A stretch of DNA of 28,519 bases, from the NCBI GenBank assembly GCA_938045195.1, contig CALINC010000099.1:1-28519 (forward strand). The letters are read 5' to 3'. The notes under the pieces are model-generated. The model had not been told where the DNA came from. It was given only the letters and a program-made list of their open reading frames with translations, and ran no database searches. The translations under genes and the position numbers were made by a program. The DNA is from an uncultured Treponema sp. (lineage in GTDB: Bacteria; Spirochaetota; Spirochaetia; Treponematales; Treponemataceae). Numbering within the stretch: position 1 is the stretch's first letter; each line of letters opens with the position of its first letter. Positions 6,325 to 12,862 of this stretch are shown one piece after another.

Positions 6325-6714
6325 ATGAAAAATATTGGAATGGGAACAGGACGCCGGAAAACATCGGTTGCCAGAGTATACATTCGGGACGGCAAAGGCA
6401 AGCTCTTGATTAACGATAAAGATATTAACGATTATTTTGCTACGGCGGAACAAATCCGAATGGCTAAAGCCCCCTTGTTAGTAACTTCAAGCGAATCAAA
6501 GTACGACATTGTTATTACGGTCTGCGGCGGCGGATTAAACGGACAAGCCGGAGCTTGCTCGCATGGAATTTCCAGAGCCTTGGCGCAAGTTGATGCTTCC
6601 AATCACGCCTCGTTAAAAGCAAACGGCTTACTTACGAGGGACTCGCGAATGGTTGAGCGAAAAAAATACGGTCAACGCGGTGCACGCCGAAGATTCCAGT
6701 TCTGCAAACGTTAA
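6325..6714 (+). CDS. rpsI: 30S ribosomal protein S9
   Basis: A 129-residue S9 of the small subunit. It shows the N-terminal GTGRRKTSVARVYI motif, the GGGLNGQAGACSHGISRAL core, and the basic tail ARRRFQFCKR that reaches the P-site tRNA. The penultimate residues normally read FSKR; here they read FCKR. An AAGGAGCA ribosome binding site lies before the ATG. Its last 62 bases may overlap the start of recX in another frame. Confidence 0.97.
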   Translation: MKNIGMGTGRRKTSVARVYIRDGKGKLLINDKDINDYFATAEQIRMAKAPLLVTSSESKYDIVITVCGGGLNGQAGACSHGISRALAQVDASNHASLKANGLLTRDSRMVERKKYGQRGARRRFQFCKR

Positions 6715-7366
6715 ACCTTTTTATATTGCTGATATATGCAGCACTTCTTCAGGATTGATCAAAATTATCAATTCTGAAGGGGTGTCCTTTTTAACTCGTG
6801 GGGAATATTTTGAGAAAGACGGTTTTGATAACCTTTTGGCAGCTTCCGCTATGCAAAACTGCGGCGGTAAACCGCAAGGAGCATTGAATGCCGATGCTTT
6901 AGGCGTTTTGCTAACTGCCGTCCGTAAATATGCTGCCGAAAAAGAAGCAATAGCTTATTTAAACCGTGCAGAACACTCGCGGTTTCAGTTAGAGATAAAG
7001 CTGAAAAAAAAAGGGTTTTCACAGGAAGAAGTGCGGTGCGCGTTGGATTATTTAATGCAGAACGGTCTTTTGGACGATGTCAGATTTGCAAGAGCATGGC
7101 TTAATACGCGCAGAATAAGCAAAAAAGAGGGCAGGATAAGGCTTGCTTCGGAACTTGCGCTACGTGGAGTCAGCTTTAGTATTGCACAAAGGGCTATCAA
7201 CGATTTTTTTTTGGAAAATCCCGAAAAAGAAATTTGTTGTGCGGCTTTAAAACGGCAAACAAAAAAATATTCGGATAAGCGCAAACTTTTGCGGTCAATG
7301 CAGAGATTGGGGTTTTCTATACATCTCGTAAATATGTGTTTGGAGGAAAGTAAAATAATATTCTAA
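6653..7366 (+). CDS. recX: RecX-family regulator of RecA
   Basis: RecX proteins bind RecA filaments and modulate recombination. The core is clear: AIAYLNRAEHSRFQLEIKL, then GFSQEEVRCALDYLMQNGLL, DDVRFARAWLNTR and a third helical repeat, the tandem three-helix repeats of the family. The start is uncertain. The frame is open from TTG 6653, inside rpsI, with GAGGG 11 bases upstream; no ATG precedes the conserved region, and other candidates (GTG 6680, TTG 6755) lack better sites. With the TTG start the protein is 237 residues and overlaps rpsI by 62 bases, which would couple it to ribosomal protein translation. An A9 run at 7004-7012 followed by GGG lies in the coding sequence. Confidence 0.85.
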   Translation: MSEKNTVNAVHAEDSSSANVKPFYIADICSTSSGLIKIINSEGVSFLTRGEYFEKDGFDNLLAASAMQNCGGKPQGALNADALGVLLTAVRKYAAEKEAIAYLNRAEHSRFQLEIKLKKKGFSQEEVRCALDYLMQNGLLDDVRFARAWLNTRRISKKEGRIRLASELALRGVSFSIAQRAINDFFLENPEKEICCAALKRQTKKYSDKRKLLRSMQRLGFSIHLVNMCLEESKIIF

Positions 7367-7384
7367 GTATTTACTTTAAAAATT

Positions 7385-7987
7385 ATGAGCAAAAATGAAA
7401 GCAGACGGCGTGTAAAAATGTATTCGGCACTTGAAGTTGCCAATATGTGCGGTGTTGTAAATCAAACTGCTATCAATTGGATTAGAAACGGCTATCTTAA
7501 AGCCTTTAATACTCCCGGCGGTCAATATCGCGTGTATCATGAAGATTTAATTTCTTTTATTAAAGATAGAGGAATGAAAATTCCTGATGAATTATCCGGT
7601 GCCGCCGTAAATGCCCATTGGAATTCGATTATCGTTGTAGACGACGATAAGGTCTTAAATGAAGCTATTGCTTCTTTCTTACATAAAAATATTCCGGAAT
7701 TGACGGTTTATCAATCTTATGACGGTTTCGACGCAGGAACTCAAATAGCCAAATTTAAACCCGGTTTTATTATTTTGGATATTGATCTGCCGGGAATAGA
7801 TGGAAAAGAAATCTGCAAAAAAATAAAGAGCGATGAATCTTTGGGAGAGCCGTACATAATTATCGTTACCGGTCTCCAAGATGAAGATTTAAATAACCAA
7901 ATGCTTATGCTTGGGGCTGATTCTTTCTTTAAAAAACCCGTCGATTTTTTTGATATTCTGAACGAAATTACCGGAGTTATGAGCTGA
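7385..7987 (+). CDS. HTH (MerR/excisionase-type) plus receiver-domain regulator
   Basis: A 200-residue protein with an unusual order: a DNA-binding domain first, then a response-regulator receiver. Residues about 13-62 (YSALEVANMCGVVNQTAINW, then PGGQYRVYHEDLISFI) form an excisionase/MerR-like helix-turn-helix. Residues about 81-198 form the receiver, with acidic pocket D86/D87, phosphoacceptor D132 in FIILDIDLPGIDG, T162 and K184 in FFKKPVD. All phosphorylation residues are present. No histidine kinase is encoded in the window, so it is an orphan regulator here. ATG 7385 has no clear ribosome binding site; ATG 7418 (MYSALEV) is an alternative start. It lies between recX and a class II aldolase-like gene with short gaps, so it may belong to that operon. 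Confidence 0.85.
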   Translation: MSKNESRRRVKMYSALEVANMCGVVNQTAINWIRNGYLKAFNTPGGQYRVYHEDLISFIKDRGMKIPDELSGAAVNAHWNSIIVVDDDKVLNEAIASFLHKNIPELTVYQSYDGFDAGTQIAKFKPGFIILDIDLPGIDGKEICKKIKSDESLGEPYIIIVTGLQDEDLNNQMLMLGADSFFKKPVDFFDILNEITGVMS

Positions 7988-7992
7988 ACGGA

Positions 7993-9102
7993 ATGACTGC
8001 CGACGCCGCAAAAACTACAGTTGTCGAGATAGGCAAAAAACTGTTGAAGGTAAACCTTACGGTACGCACGTGGGGCAATGTCAGTGTCCGTATCGATTCC
8101 GATAATTTTGCAATAACTCCTTCAGGTTACGGGTACGAAAATATAAAACCGGAAGATGTTGTCTGTCTCAATCTACACAAACCCGATTCTTTCGGGGACA
8201 TTCTGCCGTCTTCAGAAAGGCTCTTACATTCCGAAATTTATAAAAAAGATATATCAATACATTTTATAATTCATACTCATCAAAAATTTGCTTCTGCCGT
8301 TGCAGGCTGTTTACATTCAATTAAAATTAAAGATGAAAAAATAAAAAAATTGCTGGGCGAAGCCGTGCCTGCCGCACAATATGCTCCAGCGGGAACAAAA
8401 GAGCTCGCTTTAAACGCAGCGTTGTGTGTAAAAGATGAACATAATGGTGCCGTTCTTATGCCTCATCACGGAGCTGTTTGTTTTGGTAAAAGCGAGGCGG
8501 AAACTTTTTATTGTGCAAAAGGCTTGGAAACGGTTTGCGAAGATTTTTTATATGAAGCATTGCCGGAGTTTGCACAATTTGTAAAAAACCGTTTTTGCGG
8601 TGAAAACCAAAAAAATCATAAGTGCTTAAATTTCCCTGTAAGCAAAAGAGGGGATAAAGCGGGGAATTCTTTTAATCTTTATAAAAAAATATACAACGCA
8701 TATCCTGAAATCAATTGCATAGAGCTTTCCGATTTTCCGGCTGCTTTTTATGCTGCAAACCTGCAAAAAAAGAGTGCTTCGGTAATTCCTGCATTTTTAG
8801 AAGACTTTGCCCAGATTGCGGGTGCAAATATTTTTTATGCTGCCGATTTTGAAAATTGCGAAGATGAAATTCTGCAAATGTTAAAAAACAGAAATGCCGT
8901 TTTAATTAAAAATTGCGGAGCTTTATGCTGCCTTTCGGATGCCGCCGATATGTATGCTTTAAAAGAAATATTAGAGAAAAATTTTTTGGCGTTTTTTCTT
9001 GCGGAGAAATATAAAAATTATACTCCGCTTAATTTGCAGCAGGCTGAAAAAATGCGAACCGGTTATATAAGCGATTATGCCAAAAGAGGAATTGGATATT
9101 AG
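7993..9102 (+). CDS. Two-domain class II aldolase/adducin-like protein
   Basis: A 369-residue protein. The first ~200 residues are a class II aldolase/adducin domain as in fuculose- or ribulose-phosphate aldolases: TWGNVSVRI near the N-terminus, SSERLLHSEIY with the likely catalytic Glu, and Zn-binding His residues in IIHTHQKFAS and LMPHHGAVCFG. Residues about 230-355 look like a second, degenerate copy: AVLIKNCGALCCLSDAADMY corresponds to AVLMPHHGAVCFGKSEAETF, but the metal-binding His residues are replaced. The substrate is unknown. The gene starts 5 bases after the regulator gene, so they are likely co-expressed. A single-domain enzyme would be about 210-230 residues, so this one is clearly extended. 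Confidence 0.8.
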   Translation: MTADAAKTTVVEIGKKLLKVNLTVRTWGNVSVRIDSDNFAITPSGYGYENIKPEDVVCLNLHKPDSFGDILPSSERLLHSEIYKKDISIHFIIHTHQKFASAVAGCLHSIKIKDEKIKKLLGEAVPAAQYAPAGTKELALNAALCVKDEHNGAVLMPHHGAVCFGKSEAETFYCAKGLETVCEDFLYEALPEFAQFVKNRFCGENQKNHKCLNFPVSKRGDKAGNSFNLYKKIYNAYPEINCIELSDFPAAFYAANLQKKSASVIPAFLEDFAQIAGANIFYAADFENCEDEILQMLKNRNAVLIKNCGALCCLSDAADMYALKEILEKNFLAFFLAEKYKNYTPLNLQQAEKMRTGYISDYAKRGIGY

Positions 9103-9111
9103 GATGTGTGA

Positions 9112-9306
9112 TAAACAGTTCGGCACAAATGGTGCCTCACTGTTTAGCCGGCGAGTTTGCCTCATCGCCAAATATCGCTTTATTATATGTGCTTTTTCAC
9201 TTCGTTGCAAAAGCACTGAAAAAACTTTTTTCAAAAATTTGATTCGCAATCCGCTTTAGCGGATACGATGAAAAATTTCCTTACAGAACTAAAGCCGCAA
9301 GGCTTT
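9112..9306 (+). repeat. Array of hairpins in the spacer before the lipoprotein gene
   Basis: Four stem-loops and one weak stem follow each other. (1) 9112-9146: TAAACAGT/ACTGTTTA with an inner GGCAC/GTGCC. (2) 9150-9169: GGCGA/TCGCC. (3) 9189-9216: GTGCTTTT/AAAAGCAC. (4) 9249-9264: ATCCGC/GCGGAT around TTTA. (5) 9291-9306: AAAGCC/GGCTTT around a GCAA tetraloop. A palindrome TGAAAAAACTTTTTTCA sits at 9217-9233. Open frames cross the region on both strands but have no gene-like features. It may be a dispersed repeat of treponemes or a structured leader of the downstream gene. Confidence 0.55.
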
Positions 9307-9345
9307 TGATAATTTTTTCAAAAAGTTTTTATGGGAGTACATCAA

Positions 9346-10662
9346 ATGAAGTATTTAAAATTGGGGAAAACATTTTTTTCCGTTTTTTTTGTTTTAAGTT
9401 TTATATTTGTTTTAAGCTGTTCAAATGAAACTTCCACCGAATTGGAGCGGGAAGAAAAATTCAGCCTTGAATACGGCTCATTTGAAGACCAGCTTAATTT
9501 GTTTAATCTGAATAGTTCTTATCCGCGCCCCGATACTCAGCTTTTTATGAAAGAGGGAATTTTTTATATTGCAAATTCCGGCGGACAAAAAATTTTAAAG
9601 CTGTCATCATTCGGCGATTTACTCATCTTTTTTTATAATCCCGAAACCAATATGCCCCCGCCGTTCGAGAATGCTCCTCTTGGAGAGGCTTCACATTCCG
9701 AAGAGGAACATGAGACGGATAATGAAGATAATAATGATAATGCGTCTGATAAAAAAACGGAAGAGAAAGAGGAGGAACAGGCTGCTGCCGGAACACGGCG
9801 TGCGGTAAAATATAATTTTAACCATCCTTGCCTGCTCACAGTAACTAATTCCAAACATCTTTTTGTTGTAGACAGTGTCGCAGATGAGCGGATTGAATAT
9901 GACCATGAAGAAAATTTAGCCCTTCGCGATGTTATTTTGCATTTTGATGCGGATGGAAATTTTATTGACTATATCGGGCAAGAAGGTACCGGAGGAACGC
10001 CGTTCCCGACTATTGAAGGAATTCATACGAATGCAAAAAATGAATTAATTGTAGTGTGCAGAACTCAAGCAAGTTTAAAAATTTATTGGTATGACAGTAC
10101 CGGATTTTTGTTATATAAAATTCCTATATTTTTTAACACTCTTCCAAATCCATATTCAGAAGAAGAAAAAGTTTTTTCGTCAGTAGATAAAGTTATTCCC
10201 GATTTTAATGAGCTTCGGCTGTATGTAAAAATAGATTATTATGCTGAAGAAAAAGACGCGGCGACGCAAGCAAGTTTAGGTATTAGTTACGATAAAAGCT
10301 GTTTGTATTTTTTAAATTTAAAAACAGGAAAATATGAGCGCAAAATGGATTTGGATTCCTACGAGGGGACGGAAAGTGCAAACGGTGAAATAAAAAAATT
10401 TAAAAAAGTATATGAATTGATCGGCGTTACTGAAAACGGTTGGTGTTATTTAACGACACCTACTGATGCAGGCTATGCCCTTGAAATAAATGATTTAAAA
10501 TCACAAAAACGTTATAAGAAAAATTTAACCGTAGAAAATTTTGAAATGATGTATAATGCTTTTAATGTTTCATCGAAAGGAATTATTTCTGCCTTGCTTG
10601 CTTCAGAAGATAGAGCTGTTGTAGTTTGGTGGCGCGCCGATAAAATAATCGGGGTTAAATGA
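9346..10662 (+). CDS. Lipoprotein with probable beta-propeller domain
   Basis: A 438-residue protein starting at ATG 9346 (MKYLKLGKTFF), which follows a GGGAG ribosome binding site; an ATG 15 bases upstream is less likely. The signal peptide ends FIFVLSC with C25 as the lipidated residue, a relaxed spirochaete-type lipobox. The mature part has repeated blades such as FYIANSGGQKILKLSSFGDL, HLFVVDSVADERI and GNFIDYIGQEGTGG, suggesting an NHL or similar beta-propeller. Residues about 105-150 form a very acidic, low-complexity insertion (HSEEEHETDNEDNNDN and more). It overlaps the next membrane protein gene by a few bases, so the two probably work together at the cell envelope. The exact family is not recognised. 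Confidence 0.72.
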   Translation: MKYLKLGKTFFSVFFVLSFIFVLSCSNETSTELEREEKFSLEYGSFEDQLNLFNLNSSYPRPDTQLFMKEGIFYIANSGGQKILKLSSFGDLLIFFYNPETNMPPPFENAPLGEASHSEEEHETDNEDNNDNASDKKTEEKEEEQAAAGTRRAVKYNFNHPCLLTVTNSKHLFVVDSVADERIEYDHEENLALRDVILHFDADGNFIDYIGQEGTGGTPFPTIEGIHTNAKNELIVVCRTQASLKIYWYDSTGFLLYKIPIFFNTLPNPYSEEEKVFSSVDKVIPDFNELRLYVKIDYYAEEKDAATQASLGISYDKSCLYFLNLKTGKYERKMDLDSYEGTESANGEIKKFKKVYELIGVTENGWCYLTTPTDAGYALEINDLKSQKRYKKNLTVENFEMMYNAFNVSSKGIISALLASEDRAVVVWWRADKIIGVK

Positions 10663-11204
10663 TGTCGGACGATTTATTTGAAACAAGAGAAAAAGCTCCT
10701 CAAGAAAATTTTATGCGCTACAATCGGGAAGCGCGCTTAAAGAATGCTTCGGAAAAAGTCAAACAGCTCCACGATCCGGATTTTATAAAACGGCAGGGGC
10801 TAATTAAGAGCTTAACTTCTACGCGCGGCTTGCGGTATGTTTTTTTTAGTATTGTAATTTTGACGGCTTTCGGTTTTGTTTTATCTTTTTTTACTTCCGA
10901 TAAAAATATAGGTAAAATCGCCGGAATAAAAACGGAACTTCATAGTTTTGTCTATAACGGAAAAGTTTTAGCAAATATAAAATTGGAACAAAAAGAAAAT
11001 GCCGTCATAAATGAGCCGATAAAAGTTCAGGTTACATTTTTTGATAACAGTAAAAATAAAATTAAATCGGTTTTATTGGAAAGTGTGTACACGGGTGCGG
11101 AACTTAGGTTTTCTTCGGAAGATGAAACGGGTACCGCAAAAAAAATTCAAGCGGATATTTTAATTAAAAATAAAATTTTAAGTTTAACTCAAAAGGTGAA
11201 ATAA
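10659..11204 (+). CDS. Single-pass membrane protein, unknown function
   Basis: About 181 residues, with start ATG 10659 or the adjacent 10662 overlapping the stop of the lipoprotein gene (ATGATG). The N-terminal 58 residues are charged and helical (RYNREARLKNASEKVKQLHD). One membrane helix follows at about 59-78 (RYVFFSIVILTAFGFVLSFF). The remaining 100 residues look like an exported beta-sandwich (YNGKVLANIKLEQKENAVI, VQVTFFDNSKNKIKSVLLES). A cytoplasmic N-terminus and periplasmic C-terminus are inferred from the charge pattern. The translational coupling suggests it partners the upstream lipoprotein. I do not recognise a family. Confidence 0.65.
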   Translation: MMSDDLFETREKAPQENFMRYNREARLKNASEKVKQLHDPDFIKRQGLIKSLTSTRGLRYVFFSIVILTAFGFVLSFFTSDKNIGKIAGIKTELHSFVYNGKVLANIKLEQKENAVINEPIKVQVTFFDNSKNKIKSVLLESVYTGAELRFSSEDETGTAKKIQADILIKNKILSLTQKVK

Positions 11205-11213
11205 TTTTAGAGT

Positions 11214-12074
11214 ATGAAAAAAAATACAAAATGCAGAATATGCAAAGAGTGTAACGGATACGGTTGCATAGGCGAGCTGCCCGGAATGGGCGGAGTTTTT
11301 GAAAATGCAAATTTTATTGCAAACTGCGCCGATTGGAAAAAATATTATTCTGCTTCAGATAAAAATTATTTACCTAAAATAAGACTTGCACCTATGGCGG
11401 GCGGCATCGAAAATGCCGGTTATTTTGATGAACGGCAATTTTATTTTGATTTGATAAAAGGTGCCATCAATGCCGGTATACCCTTAAGCATCGGCGACGG
11501 TACTCCTGATGAAAAACTTTTTTTTGCGCTTGATGCTTTAAAGTTGTATAATAAGAAAGCTGCCGTTTTTTTTAAACCCTATCCGCAAAAAAAAATTTTT
11601 GACCGCATAGAGCTTGCCCTAAATGTTGCAGAAATTATCGGCGTTGATATCGATGCCTATAATATTTTAACAATGCGGCATCTTGCTCATCTTGAAAAAA
11701 AAACTGCTGAAGATTTGAAAGCTTTAAGAAAAAAAGCAAAACTTCCATTTGCAGTAAAAGGCATCTTTACGCTTTCCGATATGGAGCTTGTAAAAGAGCT
11801 AAAACCCGAAATTGCAATTATTTCAAATCATGGAGGGCGGATTGAAACTGAGCGCGGCAGTACGGCAGACTTTGCATTTTTTCATCTTAAAGAAATTGCC
11901 CGTTATGCAGGCGAAGTTTGGATTGACGGCGGTTTGCGTAAACGGGAAGATTTTATAGCTGCCGGCACTCTCGGTGCTTCTGAGGTTTTATTGGGCAGAC
12001 CATGTATCACGGCACTTCTTACCGATAAAGAAACCGGAATAAAGAATATGATAAGAAAGATAAATATAAAATGA
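11214..12074 (+). CDS. FMN-dependent alpha-hydroxy-acid oxidase-like protein
   Basis: A 286-residue TIM-barrel flavoprotein of the lactate oxidase/dehydrogenase superfamily. FMN and active-site features are visible: APMAGG at 59-64, K182 in FAVKGIF, the SNHGGR motif at 204-209 with catalytic H206 and R209, DGGLRKREDFIAAG near 239-252 and LLGRP. The N-terminus carries four cysteines C7, C10, C13 and C18 followed by GELPGMGG. This Cys-rich lead-in occurs in an anaerobe branch of the family and could hold a metal or Fe-S centre, which is inference. Members of that branch are longer, about 340 residues. The substrate is unknown. The gene overlaps rsuA by 4 bases (ATGA). Confidence 0.82.
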   Translation: MKKNTKCRICKECNGYGCIGELPGMGGVFENANFIANCADWKKYYSASDKNYLPKIRLAPMAGGIENAGYFDERQFYFDLIKGAINAGIPLSIGDGTPDEKLFFALDALKLYNKKAAVFFKPYPQKKIFDRIELALNVAEIIGVDIDAYNILTMRHLAHLEKKTAEDLKALRKKAKLPFAVKGIFTLSDMELVKELKPEIAIISNHGGRIETERGSTADFAFFHLKEIARYAGEVWIDGGLRKREDFIAAGTLGASEVLLGRPCITALLTDKETGIKNMIRKINIK

Positions 12075-12808
12075 AAATGCGATTAGATAAACTTTTAGCA
12101 TTAAGCGGTTTAGGTTCTCGAAGCGGAGTAAAAAAAATATTGCACAAAAAAAATTGCTATGTGAACGGAGTGCGTATTACAAATTCATCATTTTATGTTG
12201 ATCCTGAAATTGACATGATTACTATAGACGGTAATAAAATTAGATTGCGGCCTAATATTTATTTAATGATGAATAAACCTGCCGGCTGTGTAACCTCCAC
12301 AGATGACCCCGTGCATAAAACCGTAATGGATTATCTTAAACCGCCGTTTTCAGATATAAAACTTTTTCCTATCGGAAGATTGGATATAGACACGGAAGGT
12401 TTAATTTTAATTACGGACGACGGTGAATTAACTCATAAAATCACATCACCGAAATCGGGAACCGTAAAAACATATTATTTGGAATTCTCTGTAGAACCTG
12501 CTCCCTATGAAATTACCCGATACACGGAATTATTTAAAAACGGAGTTGTTTTTAAAAACGGATATAAATGCCGTCCTGCACAATTTGAAAAATGCGGGAA
12601 CAAAACCGGTTCCGGAAAAAGCGGTTTTTTAATTCATATAACGGAAGGAAAATTTCATCAAGTGAAAAAAATGGGCTTGGCTGCCGGAAATGAGCTTTGT
12701 TATTTACGGCGTATATCCGTAGGCGGTGTTAGTTTGGACAATACACTAAAACCGGGTGAATACCGTGAGCTTACAAATGAAGAAATTGAACGTCTTAAAG
12801 CCAATTGA
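12071..12808 (+). CDS. rsuA: 16S rRNA pseudouridine synthase (RsuA-like)
   Basis: A 245-residue enzyme that isomerises a uridine to pseudouridine in 16S rRNA (U516 in E. coli). It begins with an S4 RNA-binding domain (MRLDKLLALSGLGSRS), then the catalytic domain with D105 in GRLDIDTEGL. Motifs YLMMNKPAGCVTSTDDP, LITDDGELTHKITSP and GKFHQVKKM match E. coli RsuA closely; the STDDP and DDGELTHK forms favour RsuA over RluB/E/F. ATG 12071 overlaps the preceding stop; ATG 12077 is the start by analogy with E. coli. Translational coupling to the upstream oxidase-like gene is likely. Confidence 0.9.
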   Translation: MKMRLDKLLALSGLGSRSGVKKILHKKNCYVNGVRITNSSFYVDPEIDMITIDGNKIRLRPNIYLMMNKPAGCVTSTDDPVHKTVMDYLKPPFSDIKLFPIGRLDIDTEGLILITDDGELTHKITSPKSGTVKTYYLEFSVEPAPYEITRYTELFKNGVVFKNGYKCRPAQFEKCGNKTGSGKSGFLIHITEGKFHQVKKMGLAAGNELCYLRRISVGGVSLDNTLKPGEYRELTNEEIERLKAN

Positions 12809-12833
12809 ATTTTTTATTTTTTTTACCTATACT
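12805..12833 (+). promoter_or_regulatory. Promoter of lptD
   Basis: TTGAAT (12805-12810, overlapping the end of rsuA) and TATACT (12828-12833) are spaced by 17 bases with a T-rich spacer. It would give a leader of about 23 bases. Confidence 0.55.
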
Positions 12834-12862
12834 AGTTAATTAATTTTCGGCATATTTTGTAA

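Noticed and set aside
8971..9259. Open frames on both strands across the end of the aldolase-like gene and the hairpin spacer
   Set aside because: They follow the repeat-like hairpins, have no ribosome binding sites and no protein-like composition.
12809..12862. Terminator after rsuA from the T8 run
   Set aside because: There is no stem before the T-run; the T-rich stretch is better read as the spacer of the lptD promoter.
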